Assembly: GCF_019207085.1 (NCBI RefSeq)
Contig: NZ_JAATOM010000024.1
Coordinates: 21,856-85,855 of the forward strand
Reading direction: 5' to 3'
Length of the DNA stretch: 64,000 bases
Source of the DNA: Variovorax sp. dw_308
GTDB lineage: Bacteria > Pseudomonadota > Gammaproteobacteria > Burkholderiales > Burkholderiaceae_C
The notes beneath the pieces were generated by a model. It saw only the letters and a program-made list of their open reading frames with translations. It made no database searches and was not told the DNA's origin. Each line of letters begins with the position of its first letter. Position 1 is the stretch's first letter. This document shows positions 7,697 to 18,072 of this stretch, in pieces. Position numbers and translations under genes: made by a program.

Positions 7697-8334
7697 AGCA
7701 CATCGACTTCTACCTGGATTTCATCTCGCCCTACGCCTACCTCGCGTTCGAGCAACTGCCCAAGGCGCTGGACGGGCTGAGTTGCAGCGTGGCCTACAAG
7801 CCGATCCTGTTCGGCGCGGTGCTCAAGCAGCATGGGCAGCTCGGCCCCGCGGAAATTCCGACGAAGCGCGAATGGACCTACCGGCAGGTGCTGTGGCTCG
7901 GGCATGTCCACGGCATCCCCATCGAGATGCCGGCCGCGCATCCGTTCAACCCGCTGGCCCATCTGCGGCTGGCGCTGGCCACCTCGCCGGACGGCAACAT
8001 CAGCCGCTACGTGGCCGAGACGGTCTTTCGCGAGGTGTGGCGCGGCGGCCAGGAGGCAACTGATGCCGCGCGGCTGGCGGCGCTGGCCGAGCGCCTGGAA
8101 TTGCGTCGCGAGCCCGGCAGCGATGCGGTCAAGGCGCAACTCAAGGCCAACACCGACGAGGCGCTGTCGCGAGGTGCGTTCGGCGTGCCGGCCTATGCGG
8201 TCGACGGCCGGCTGATCTGGGGATTCGACAGCCTAGTGATGCTGCGTGCGGCGCTGCTGGATGACCCGTGGTTCGACGGCCCGCAATGGCACGGCGCGGC
8301 AAACCGGCCCTCGCTGCAGCGCGGCCAACGCTGA
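7693..8334 (+). CDS. 2-hydroxychromene-2-carboxylate isomerase family protein (DsbA/kappa-GST fold)
   Basis: 213 residues. The N-terminus IDFYLDFISPYAYLAFEQL holds the SPY active-site region of kappa-class glutathione transferases and HCCA isomerases, and GAFGVPAYAVDG near residue 166 is the cis-proline loop of the fold. Named members perform glutathione-dependent isomerisation in naphthalene breakdown. No other naphthalene genes are nearby, so a general glutathione-dependent isomerase or oxidoreductase role is more likely. The ATG overlaps the DUF1289 stop. Confidence 0.82.
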   Translation: MKHIDFYLDFISPYAYLAFEQLPKALDGLSCSVAYKPILFGAVLKQHGQLGPAEIPTKREWTYRQVLWLGHVHGIPIEMPAAHPFNPLAHLRLALATSPDGNISRYVAETVFREVWRGGQEATDAARLAALAERLELRREPGSDAVKAQLKANTDEALSRGAFGVPAYAVDGRLIWGFDSLVMLRAALLDDPWFDGPQWHGAANRPSLQRGQR

Positions 8335-8526
8335 CACTGAAAAATCGCGCAACCGTGCCATATGGCGGTTTTTCCCAGTGTTGAATTCCGCATCTTGAAA
8401 CCCTCCCAAGGGGTTTCACCCTAGTTTGTAAGCATCTGTCAGTTTCGCGAAAGTCTCGGGTCAGTCCCAAGGCGAAGAATTTGGCACGGTTCCGACTGGG
8501 GCCGCATTCATTTTCAGGAGACGACG

Positions 8527-10215
<1,689 letters not shown>

Positions 10216-10228
10216 TCCCGCCCACGCG

Positions 10229-10293
10229 GCACCCGGCTGGCCGGGTGCTTCGCAAGAAGAAGCCTCATGCCGCGCGAGCGCCATGAGGCTTTT
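10229..10293 (+). terminator. Two successive hairpins after the MHS transporter, the second a Rho-independent terminator
   Basis: GCACCCGG/CCGGGTGC pairs at 10229-10248. A second stem, AGCCTCATG pairing with CATGAGGCT, spans 10261-10290 and is followed by TTTTC. The region lies between the rightward transporter and the leftward msrA and can serve both directions. Confidence 0.75.
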
Positions 10294-10308
10294 CACATGG
10301 ACTTTTCT

Positions 10309-10815
10309 TCAGGCAGCGGCGCGTCTTGGCAGGCGCCAGCCTTTCCGGACGAAGTGGCAGGTATAACCGTCGGGAAGGCGCTCCAGGTAGTCCTGGTGCT
10401 CCGGCTCGGCCTCCCAGAAAGTCGGCGCAGGGGTCACTTCCGTCACCACCTTGCCAGGCCAGAGCCCGGAGGCATCGACATCCTGGATGGTGTCGAGTGC
10501 CACGGCCTTCTGCGCGTCGCTGGTGAAGAAGATGGCCGAACGGTAGCTGGTGCCGACATCATTGCCCTGACGGTTCTTCGTGCTGGGATCGTGAATCTGG
10601 AAGAAGAATTCCAGCAGGTCGCGATAGCTGACAACCTCGTTGTCGAAAACGATCTCGATGCCTTCGGCATGCCCCGGATGGCTGCGGTAGGTGGGGTGGT
10701 CGTTGCTGCCGCCCACGTAGCCCACGCGCGTGGCTTTCACGCCCGACAGCTTGCGGATGAGGTCTTGCATGCCCCAGAAACAGCCACCAGCCAGCACTGC
10801 GGTTTCGGTCGTCAT
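10309..10815 (-). CDS. msrA: Peptide-methionine (S)-S-oxide reductase MsrA
   Basis: 168 residues. It has the hallmark GGCFWG motif with catalytic Cys12, followed by TRVGYVGG, the HAEGIEIVFD strand and FFQIHDPST. Repair of the S-epimer of methionine sulfoxide in proteins is the established activity. Resolving cysteines of the longer MsrA forms are not evident near the C-terminus, so recycling may use another scheme. It lies 17 bp downstream of msrB on the same strand, forming an msrB-msrA operon against oxidative damage. Confidence 0.95.
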   Translation of the reverse strand: MTTETAVLAGGCFWGMQDLIRKLSGVKATRVGYVGGSNDHPTYRSHPGHAEGIEIVFDNEVVSYRDLLEFFFQIHDPSTKNRQGNDVGTSYRSAIFFTSDAQKAVALDTIQDVDASGLWPGKVVTEVTPAPTFWEAEPEHQDYLERLPDGYTCHFVRKGWRLPRRAAA

Positions 10816-10832
10816 TTGGAGGCTTCCTTTTC

Positions 10833-11276
10833 TCAGAGTTGAGGGATGTATTCGCCGTAGCCTGTCGCTTCCATTTCCGCTTCCGGAATGAAACGCAGCG
10901 AGGCCGAATTGATGCAGTAGCGCAGGCCGCCGAGCGCCTTGGGTCCATCGTCGAAGACATGGCCCAGGTGGCTGTCGCCATGGGTCGAACGCACCTCGGT
11001 TCGCATCATGCCGTGGCTGCGGTCCTTGATCTCGTTGACGTTCTCATCGACAACCGTCTTGGCGAATGCGGGCCATCCGCAGCCGGAATTGAACTTGTCG
11101 CGCGACGAAAACAGCGGCTCGCCGGAGACGATGTCGACGTAGAGGCCGCGCTCGAAGTGCTCGTCGTACTCGCCGGTGAACGGGCGCTCCGTGCCGCTTT
11201 GCTGCGTCACGCGCCGCTGCTCCGGCGTGAGACGGGCAATTGCCTCGGCGCTCTTCTCATACCTGTTGCCTGCCAT
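10833..11276 (-). CDS. msrB: Peptide-methionine (R)-S-oxide reductase MsrB
   Basis: 147 residues. Conserved elements are GEPLFSSRDKFNSGCGWPAF with resolving-type Cys66, HLGHVFDDGP, and RYCINSAS with catalytic Cys121. The two CxxC zinc motifs common in MsrB are absent (the first position reads DIVSGEP), so this is a zinc-free form. It reduces the R-epimer of methionine sulfoxide and complements MsrA encoded just downstream. It is divergent from the large uvrA gene, with a 217-bp shared intergenic region (11277-11493) in which no clear operator was recognised. Confidence 0.95.
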   Translation of the reverse strand: MAGNRYEKSAEAIARLTPEQRRVTQQSGTERPFTGEYDEHFERGLYVDIVSGEPLFSSRDKFNSGCGWPAFAKTVVDENVNEIKDRSHGMMRTEVRSTHGDSHLGHVFDDGPKALGGLRYCINSASLRFIPEAEMEATGYGEYIPQL

Positions 11277-11493
11277 TCGAGCCTCCGTAAAGTTGAACGA
11301 ACACCCTACATGGTGCTTCAGGTTGGAATATCCAGTGTTTGGTGTGGGCGGTGTTCGTCACAGGACCGGCCCGTGCAGGCGCCTGGATATGCAGGTCAAA
11401 CGGCGTGGCGGCCGACGGATGCAAGCGCAAGACCCTGCCACGGCGGGGTCGCAGTGTGCTCCCTAGAATGTTTGCCCCACACCCAAGGCACGC

Positions 11494-14400
11494 ATGACAC
11501 AGGGCTCCATCCGGATTCGCGGCGCACGCCAGCACAACCTCCAGAACATCGACATCGACATCCGCACGGGCGAGATGACGGTGGTCACCGGCCCGAGCGG
11601 CTCCGGCAAGTCCAGCCTGGTGTTCGACACGCTGTACGCGGAAGGGCAGCGTCGGTATGTCGAGACCTTCTCGGCCTACGCGCGCCAGTTCCTCGATCGC
11701 ATGGACAAGCCGGCGGTGGACAAGGTCGAGGGCGTGCCGCCCGCGATCGCCATCGACCAGACCAACCCGGTGCGTTCCTCGCGCTCCACCGTGGGCACGA
11801 TGACGGAGCTGAACGACCACCTGAAGCTGCTGTTCGCACGGGCCGCCGAGTTGTTCGACCGCGAGACGGCCTTGCAGGTGCGGCATGACTCGCCCGATTC
11901 GATCTACTCGGCGCTGGTCGAGCGCGCGAAGGACGCGGGCGACCCGCGCGTGGTGCTGACCTTTCCGGTGGAGCTGCCGGCGACGACCAGCGCGGAGGAA
12001 GTGACGCAATGGCTGTCCGCCAGCGGCTTCACGCGCGTGCACGGCGAGCGCGAGGTCGCCACGCCGACCGGGCCGCGCAAGGTGCTCGACGTGGTGGCGG
12101 ATCGCTTCCGCATGGCGGGTGCGGAACGGGCGCGCGTGATCGAGGCGATCGAAGTGGCGTTGAAGCGTGGCAGCGGGCGGCTCACGGTCTATGCGCTGGC
12201 GGCGGACGAAGGGCGCCCCGCGGAGGGTAGCGAAGCACAGGCGGCGGCGAGCGTGCGGGCGGCAGGCACGCCCGAGGCGTGGAAGTTCTCCACCGGCCTG
12301 CACTGCCCCGAGAGCGACATCCGCTACGGCGACCCGCTGCCGTCGATGTTCTCGTTCAACTCGGCCGTCGGCGCCTGCGAAACCTGCCGCGGCTTCGGCC
12401 GCGTGATCGGTGTCGACCTCGGGCTCGTGATTCCCAACGACAAGCTCACGCTGCGCGCCGGCGCGATCAAGACGATCCAGACGCCCGCATGGAAGGAGGC
12501 GCAGGACGACCTCATGCGCCACGCGGAAGCCGCCGGCGTCCCGCGCGACACGCCCTGGGCCAAGCTCACGCAAGAACAGAAGGACTGGGTCATCGAAGGC
12601 TCGCCCAACTACAAGGGCAAGTGGAACCAGCAGTGGTACGGCATCAGGCGCTTCTTCGGCTACCTGGAGAGCAAGGCCTACAAGATGCACATCCGCGTGC
12701 TCTTGTCGAAGTACCGCAGCTACACGCCGTGCCCGGTGTGCGCGGGTGCGCGGCTCAAGCTGGAAAGCCTGCTGTGGCGCATCGGCAGCAAGGAAGATGC
12801 CGACGCGGTGCTGCCGCCGGAGAAGCGCTTCATGCCGGTGGGCGTGAAGTGGTCGCGTGCGCAGCTGGAGGCGCTGCCGGGGCTTTGCCTGCATGACTTG
12901 ATGCTGCTGTCGATCGAGCGGCTGCGGCGGTTCTTTGATCGGCAGGTTGCAAGCGGAGAGAGACCCTCACCCCAACCCTCTCCCGCAAGCGGGAGAGGGA
13001 GTGAATTGCCTTCTCCCGCGCGCGGGGAAGGGGCTCGGACGAATCTCCTCCCTCTCCCGCCCGCGGGAGAGGGCCGGGGTGAGGGCGAGTTGCAAGCCCT
13101 CAAACTCCTCTTCGACGAAATCACCACCCGCCTGCGCTACCTGCACGACGTCGGCATCGGCTACCTCACGCTCGACCGCCAGAGCCGCACGCTCTCCGGC
13201 GGCGAAGTTCAGCGCATCAACCTCACGACCGCGCTCGGCACTTCGCTGGTCAACACGCTGTTCGTGCTGGACGAGCCCAGCATCGGCCTGCACCCGCGCG
13301 ACATGAGCCGCATCACCGAGGCCATGCTGCGCCTGCGCGATGCGGGCAACACGCTGGTCGTGGTCGAGCACGACCCGGCCGTGATGCTCGCGGCCGACCG
13401 CGTCATCGACATGGGCCCGGGGCCCGGCGTGCGTGGCGGACAGGTGGTGTTCGACGGCACGGTCGATGCGCTGCGCAATGCCGACACGCTCACCGGCGCC
13501 TACCTCGGCGGCCGCAAGCAGATCGGCATGGGCTTCAAGCGCCTCGTGAGCGAGAACACGCACCGCCTGATCCTCGAAGGCGCGCGCGAGCACAACCTGC
13601 AGGACGTGACGGTCGAGATACCGCTGCATCGGCTCGTCGTGGTCACTGGCGTCAGCGGCTCCGGCAAGTCGACCTTGATCCAGGACGTGCTGGCGCCGGC
13701 ACTGATGCGTCACTTCGGCAAGCAGACCGAGACGCCGGGCGCGCACGACCGCCTGCTCGGCGCGGACTACCTGAGCGACGTGGTCTTCGTCGACCAGTCG
13801 CCCATCGGCAAGACCGCGCGCTCCAACCCGGCGAGCTATGTCGGCGCCTGGGACGCGGTGCGCGAGATCTTCGCGACCGCGGGCCTGTCCAGGCAACGCG
13901 GCTACACCGCCAGCAAGTTCAGCTTCAACAGCGGCGATGGGCGCTGCCCGACCTGCGGCGGCTCCGGCTTCGAGCATGTGGAGATGCAGTTCCTGAGCGA
14001 CGTGTACCTGCGCTGCCCCGACTGCGATGGCCAGCGCTACCGGCCGGAGATCCTGGAGGTGACGATCGAGCGCGCCGGCAAGACGCTCAATGTGGCGGAC
14101 GTGCTCGAACTCACCGTGGCCGAGGCGGCGCAGGTGTTCGTGGAAGACCGCGATGTGCTGCGCATGCTGCAACCCATCGTCGATGTCGGCCTGGACTATG
14201 TGAAGCTGGGCCAGCCCGTGCCGACGCTTTCGGGCGGCGAGGCGCAGCGCCTCAAGCTCGCGGGCTTCCTGGCCGAGGCTGCGAAGAACGCGACTTCGAG
14301 CAAGCAGGCAGTGGCGCGCAAGGGCACCTTGTTCCTGTTCGACGAACCGACCACCGGCCTGCACTTCGATGACATCGCGCGCCTGATGCGGGCGTTGCGC

Positions 14401-17400
14401 AAGCTGCTCGAGGCCGGGCACTCGCTGGTCGTGATCGAGCACAACCTCGATGTGATCCGCGCGAGCGACTGGCTCATCGACCTGGGGCCCGAAGGCGGGG
14501 AGGGTGGCGGCCGCGTCGTGGCCGAAGGAACGCCTGAGCATGTGCGCGAGATGAAGGGCACCTTCACCGGCGAGGCCTTGCGCGACTATGAGCTGGCCAT
14601 CGGGCCGTCGCGCCTGCGCGCAGCCGAACCTACCGCGCGGTATGGCGCCCCCTCCGAGCGGGAGAAGGCGGGCGCGGGAGAGGGAGCAAGAGGGGAGGGG
14701 GCCATCCAGATCGTCAACGCGCGAGAGCACAACCTCAAGAACCTGACGGTCGACATCCCGCGCGGCAAGTTCAGCGTGGTCACGGGTGTGAGCGGCTCCG
14801 GCAAGTCCACGCTCGCTTTCGACATCCTCTTCAACGAAGGCCAGCGCCGCTACCTCGAATCGCTCAACGCCTACGCCCGCAGCATCGTGCAGCCCGCGGG
14901 CCGGCCCGAGGTCGATGCGGTCTACGGCATCCCGCCGACGGTCGCGATCGAGCAGCGCCTCTCGCGCGGCGGCCGCAAGAGCACCGTCGGCACCACCACC
15001 GAGGTCTGGCACTTCCTGCGCCTGCTCTACGTCAAGCTCGGCATCCAGCATTGCATCCACGATGGCGCCGCGGTGCAGCCGCAGACGCCGGACAGCATTG
15101 CGGCGCAGTTGTTGAAGACCTTCCGCGGCCAGCACATCGGCCTGCTGGCGCCGCTGGTGAGCAACCGCAAGGGCGTCTACACCGAACTCGCCGATTGGGC
15201 GCGACCGCGCGGCTACACCCACCTGCGCGTGGACGGCGCCTTCCTGCCGACGCTGAACTTCCCGCGCATCGACCGCTTCAAGGAGCACAGCATCGAACTG
15301 CCCGTGGCCAGCCTCGACGTGCTGCCGGAGAACGAGGCGCTGCTGCGCGAATCGCTCACGCGCGCGCTCGAACATGGCAAGGGCGTGGTGCATGTGCTGA
15401 GCCAACTCACCGGCCTCAAGGCCGCGATGATGGCGGGCGCGCCGACCACCGGCATCGGCCGCGTGCAGGTGTTCTCCACGCTGCGCGCCTGCCCCGTCTG
15501 CAGCACCAGCTACGCGGAACTCGACCCGCGCCTGTTCAGCTACAACAGCAAGCACGGCTGGTGCCCTGACTGCGTGGGCACCGGCGTGAAGCTCACCAAG
15601 GACCAGCGCAAGGTCTACGACGATTCGGTCATGGCCGACGACCAGAAGGGGCGCGAGCAGACCTTTGCGGAGCCTGAGGCAGAGGACGTGGGCGATGTGG
15701 ATTGCCCGACATGCACCGGCACGCGGTTGAATGCGACGGCGCGCGCGGTGCTGTTCGCGGGGGGCGGGGCCGCCCCTCACCCCGGCCCTCTCCCCAGAGG
15801 GGAGAGGGAGGAGGTCGCTTCGGCGCGGGCGCCGGTATTCCTCCCTCTCCCGCTTGCGGGAGAGGGCCGGGGTGAGGGTGCATTCCAAGGCATCGGCATC
15901 ACCGAACTCGCCCGCATGAGCGTCACCGATATCCGCCAATGGTTCGAAGGCCTCGAACTCATCGGCCGCGATGCCGAGATCGCCCGTGACCTGGTCCCCG
16001 AGATCAGGAGCCGCCTCGAATTCCTCGAAGAAGTCGGCCTCGGCTATCTCACGCTCGACCGCGGTGCACCGACGTTGAGCGGCGGCGAAGCGCAGCGCAT
16101 CCGGCTCGCCGCCCAGCTCGGCAGCAACCTGCAAGGCGTCTGCTACGTGCTCGACGAGCCGACCATCGGCCTGCACGCGCGCGACAACCAGATCCTGCTC
16201 GACGCGTTGCACAAGCTCGGCGACAAGGGCAACACGCTCGTCGTCGTGGAGCATGACGAGGACACGATCCGCCGCGCCGATCACATCATCGACATCGGCC
16301 CGAGCGCCGGCAAGCGCGGCGGCAAGCTGGTGGCCGAAGGAACGGTGGCCGACATCCAGGCCGCCGTCGATTCGCAGACCGGCCGCTACCTGCGTGACGC
16401 CATCAAGCACCCCTTGCAACCCCGCAGGGCTGTCTTGCTCCCTCTCCCCGCCGGGGAGAGGGCAGGGGTGAGGGGCAGCACCGCACAGGCTGCTGCGCCA
16501 TCCGCAGACCCGCACCCCAACCCTCTCCCGCCAGCGGGAGAGGGAGCCAACAAATGGCTCACCGTCCATGGCGCCTACCTGCACAACCTGCAGGACATCA
16601 CCGCCACGCTGCCGCTGCATCGCCTCGTCGCCGTCACCGGCGTCAGCGGCTCCGGCAAGTCCACGCTCGCGCGCGATGTGTTGCTCGCCAACGTGCAGGC
16701 GGTCGTCGTGCAGCGCATGACCAGGGCCGGCCGCGACAACGACGATGCCGGCAAGCGCCCGGCGTGGGCGGGCTGCAAGTCGGTGAACGGCTACAGCACC
16801 ATCGACCGCGTGCTCGAAGTCGACCAGACCCCCATCGGCAAGACCCCGCGCAGTTGCCCCGCCACCTACATCGGCTTCTGGGACACCATCCGCAAGCTCT
16901 TCGCCGACACGCTGGAGGCGAAGGCGCGCGGCTACGGCCCGGCACGCTTCAGCTTCAACACCGGCGAAGGGCGTTGCCCCGGCTGCGACGGCGCCGGCAT
17001 CCGCACCATCGCGATGAGCTTCCTGCCCGACGTGAAGGTGCCCTGCGAGGTCTGCCACGGCGCACGCTTCAATCCCGAAACATTGGCCGTCAGCTGGCGC
17101 GGCAAGAGCATCGGCGAGGTGCTGCAGATGGAGGTCGACGAGGCGGTCGACTTCTTCGCCGCCATGCCGAACATCAGCCATCCGCTGCAGTTGCTCAAGG
17201 ATGTGGGGCTGGGCTACCTCACGCTTGGCCAGCCCTCGCCCACGCTGAGCGGCGGCGAGGCGCAACGCATCAAGCTCGTCACCGAACTCAGCAAGGTGCG
17301 TGACGACGTCACGCGCCGCGGCAACAAGGCGCCGCACACGCTCTACGTGCTCGACGAGCCGACGGTGGGCCTGCACATGGCCGATGTGGAGAAGCTCATC

Positions 17401-17619
17401 CACGTGCTGCACCGCCTGGTCAACGGCGGCCACAGCGTGGTGGTGATCGAGCATGACCTCGACGTGATCGCCGAGGCCGACTGGATCATCGATCTCGGCC
17501 CTGAAGGTGGCAACGCCGGCGGCCGCATCGTCGCCGCCGCGCCGCCGGAAGAGGTGGTGCGCATCGGCACGCACACCGGCGTCGCATTGGCGCCTGTCTT
17601 GGCGCGCGGAACATCATGA
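11494..17619 (+). CDS. Tandem double-length UvrA-like excinuclease ABC subunit A
   Basis: 2041 residues, about twice a normal UvrA. It contains four Walker A loops (near residues 33, 720, 1099 and 1716) and four ABC signatures of LSGGE type (near 566, 910, 1526 and 1916). Each half therefore has the complete UvrA two-ATPase plan. Zinc-type CxxC pairs recur, for example CETCRGFGR, CPTCGGSGF, CPDCDG, CPVCSTS, CPGCDG and CEVCHG. UvrA dimers find bulky DNA lesions for UvrB loading; this paralogue would be a covalent pseudo-dimer. Linkers near residues 491-531, 1050-1069, 1427-1463 and 1648-1685 are REP-like palindrome sequence read in frame. The unbroken frame over 6 kb argues for function. Confidence 0.9.
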   Translation: MTQGSIRIRGARQHNLQNIDIDIRTGEMTVVTGPSGSGKSSLVFDTLYAEGQRRYVETFSAYARQFLDRMDKPAVDKVEGVPPAIAIDQTNPVRSSRSTVGTMTELNDHLKLLFARAAELFDRETALQVRHDSPDSIYSALVERAKDAGDPRVVLTFPVELPATTSAEEVTQWLSASGFTRVHGEREVATPTGPRKVLDVVADRFRMAGAERARVIEAIEVALKRGSGRLTVYALAADEGRPAEGSEAQAAASVRAAGTPEAWKFSTGLHCPESDIRYGDPLPSMFSFNSAVGACETCRGFGRVIGVDLGLVIPNDKLTLRAGAIKTIQTPAWKEAQDDLMRHAEAAGVPRDTPWAKLTQEQKDWVIEGSPNYKGKWNQQWYGIRRFFGYLESKAYKMHIRVLLSKYRSYTPCPVCAGARLKLESLLWRIGSKEDADAVLPPEKRFMPVGVKWSRAQLEALPGLCLHDLMLLSIERLRRFFDRQVASGERPSPQPSPASGRGSELPSPARGEGARTNLLPLPPAGEGRGEGELQALKLLFDEITTRLRYLHDVGIGYLTLDRQSRTLSGGEVQRINLTTALGTSLVNTLFVLDEPSIGLHPRDMSRITEAMLRLRDAGNTLVVVEHDPAVMLAADRVIDMGPGPGVRGGQVVFDGTVDALRNADTLTGAYLGGRKQIGMGFKRLVSENTHRLILEGAREHNLQDVTVEIPLHRLVVVTGVSGSGKSTLIQDVLAPALMRHFGKQTETPGAHDRLLGADYLSDVVFVDQSPIGKTARSNPASYVGAWDAVREIFATAGLSRQRGYTASKFSFNSGDGRCPTCGGSGFEHVEMQFLSDVYLRCPDCDGQRYRPEILEVTIERAGKTLNVADVLELTVAEAAQVFVEDRDVLRMLQPIVDVGLDYVKLGQPVPTLSGGEAQRLKLAGFLAEAAKNATSSKQAVARKGTLFLFDEPTTGLHFDDIARLMRALRKLLEAGHSLVVIEHNLDVIRASDWLIDLGPEGGEGGGRVVAEGTPEHVREMKGTFTGEALRDYELAIGPSRLRAAEPTARYGAPSEREKAGAGEGARGEGAIQIVNAREHNLKNLTVDIPRGKFSVVTGVSGSGKSTLAFDILFNEGQRRYLESLNAYARSIVQPAGRPEVDAVYGIPPTVAIEQRLSRGGRKSTVGTTTEVWHFLRLLYVKLGIQHCIHDGAAVQPQTPDSIAAQLLKTFRGQHIGLLAPLVSNRKGVYTELADWARPRGYTHLRVDGAFLPTLNFPRIDRFKEHSIELPVASLDVLPENEALLRESLTRALEHGKGVVHVLSQLTGLKAAMMAGAPTTGIGRVQVFSTLRACPVCSTSYAELDPRLFSYNSKHGWCPDCVGTGVKLTKDQRKVYDDSVMADDQKGREQTFAEPEAEDVGDVDCPTCTGTRLNATARAVLFAGGGAAPHPGPLPRGEREEVASARAPVFLPLPLAGEGRGEGAFQGIGITELARMSVTDIRQWFEGLELIGRDAEIARDLVPEIRSRLEFLEEVGLGYLTLDRGAPTLSGGEAQRIRLAAQLGSNLQGVCYVLDEPTIGLHARDNQILLDALHKLGDKGNTLVVVEHDEDTIRRADHIIDIGPSAGKRGGKLVAEGTVADIQAAVDSQTGRYLRDAIKHPLQPRRAVLLPLPAGERAGVRGSTAQAAAPSADPHPNPLPPAGEGANKWLTVHGAYLHNLQDITATLPLHRLVAVTGVSGSGKSTLARDVLLANVQAVVVQRMTRAGRDNDDAGKRPAWAGCKSVNGYSTIDRVLEVDQTPIGKTPRSCPATYIGFWDTIRKLFADTLEAKARGYGPARFSFNTGEGRCPGCDGAGIRTIAMSFLPDVKVPCEVCHGARFNPETLAVSWRGKSIGEVLQMEVDEAVDFFAAMPNISHPLQLLKDVGLGYLTLGQPSPTLSGGEAQRIKLVTELSKVRDDVTRRGNKAPHTLYVLDEPTVGLHMADVEKLIHVLHRLVNGGHSVVVIEHDLDVIAEADWIIDLGPEGGNAGGRIVAAAPPEEVVRIGTHTGVALAPVLARGTS
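12964..13086. repeat. REP-like palindrome pair inside uvrA (insert A)
   Basis: A cluster of palindromes of type CCCTCTCCCGC-loop-GCGGGAGAGGG. It begins with CTCACCCCAACCCTCTCCC and ends with the complementary GGGAGAGGGCCGGGGTGAG, with a third, weaker palindrome between. It is read in frame as a Pro/Ser/Gly/Arg-rich linker that interrupts the first UvrA half just before its LQALKLLFDE segment. Confidence 0.9.
14642..14700. repeat. Degenerate REP-like sequence inside uvrA (insert B)
   Basis: A GGGAGAAGG, GCGGGAGAGGGAGC and GGGGAGGGG series lies in the linker between the two UvrA halves and resembles one arm of inserts A, C and D. It has no perfect partner arm, so it may be a decayed copy. It is read in frame as SEREKAGAGEGARGEG. 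Confidence 0.5.
15774..15882. repeat. REP-like palindrome pair inside uvrA (insert C)
   Basis: Two palindromes (CCCTCTCCCC-AG-AGGGGAGAGGG type and CCCTCTCCCGC-TT-GCGGGAGAGGG type) are bounded by complementary outer arms (CTCACCCCGGCCCTCTCCC and its reverse complement). The whole 109-bp unit is therefore a BIME-like inverted pair. It is translated in frame within the second UvrA half, after CPTCTGTRLNATARAV. Confidence 0.9.
16437..16546. repeat. REP-like palindrome pair inside uvrA (insert D)
   Basis: Two palindromes of the same family (CCCTCTCCCCG-CGGGGAGAGGG type and CCCTCTCCCGC-CA-GCGGGAGAGGG type) are arranged with their asymmetric tails facing inward, the reverse of insert C. It lies just before the fourth ATPase segment (WLTVHGAYLHNLQD) and keeps the frame open. 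Confidence 0.9.
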
Positions 17620-17675
17620 GTCGGTCCGCGCCTTCTGGCTGAAGAGACCCCAATGGCCGGCCCGAGCCGGACGGG

Positions 17676-17936
17676 TCAAAGCTTCCACCACAGCAGCCCC
17701 GCCACGATGGCGGGCACCGCGAAGATGCCGAGGAAGATCGGGAGCTCCTCGCCCCACGAGTAGCCGGCGGTGCTGACCCCGACCCACATGTTGACGAAGG
17801 CAGCCGCGAGCCAGAGCGGGACGAACACCTTCGCGCCCGCCACCACGCCGGCCATTCCGTGCCCCCACGCATGGCCCAGCAGCAGGCACGCCGCCATCAG
17901 CGCAAAACCGCCGCCCAACACGATCACTGTGTGCAT
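17676..17936 (-). CDS. Small membrane protein of unknown function
   Basis: 86 residues from the ATG at 17936, preceded by a strong AGGAAGGAAG ribosome-binding site, which decides this start over a longer frame. Three hydrophobic segments (about residues 2-21, 27-50 and 63-83) and a glycine/histidine turn (GHAWGHG) are visible, and it ends in LLWWKL. No family was recognised. It is convergent with the tandem uvrA, whose stop lies 57 bp away, and divergent from the Bug receptor pseudogene. Confidence 0.7.
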   Translation of the reverse strand: MHTVIVLGGGFALMAACLLLGHAWGHGMAGVVAGAKVFVPLWLAAAFVNMWVGVSTAGYSWGEELPIFLGIFAVPAIVAGLLWWKL

Positions 17937-18072
17937 GACTTCCTTCCTGGAAACCCGGAACGGCCCGGCAGGGTCGCCCATGGGACATCACGGATTGCTG
18001 ACTTTCACCTGACCGGGCCCAATGCCCGGCTCGACATCATCGTCCAACGACATCGCCCAGGAGGCCTGCCCC

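Noticed and set aside
11277..11493. LexA-type operator upstream of the tandem uvrA
   Set aside because: No CTGT-N8-ACAG motif could be found in this intergenic region, so SOS control is not supported by the sequence.
12964..16546. CRISPR array or coding tandem repeats in uvrA
   Set aside because: The repeats are palindromes spaced by kilobases, not regular direct repeats with spacers, and fit REP-like elements instead.
12967..17574. A 1535-codon frame on the minus strand opposite the tandem uvrA
   Set aside because: Long antisense frames are common in very GC-rich genes. The translation is low-complexity (Arg/Ala/His/Val/Asp) without any domain, and the plus-strand frame has four full ATPase motifs.
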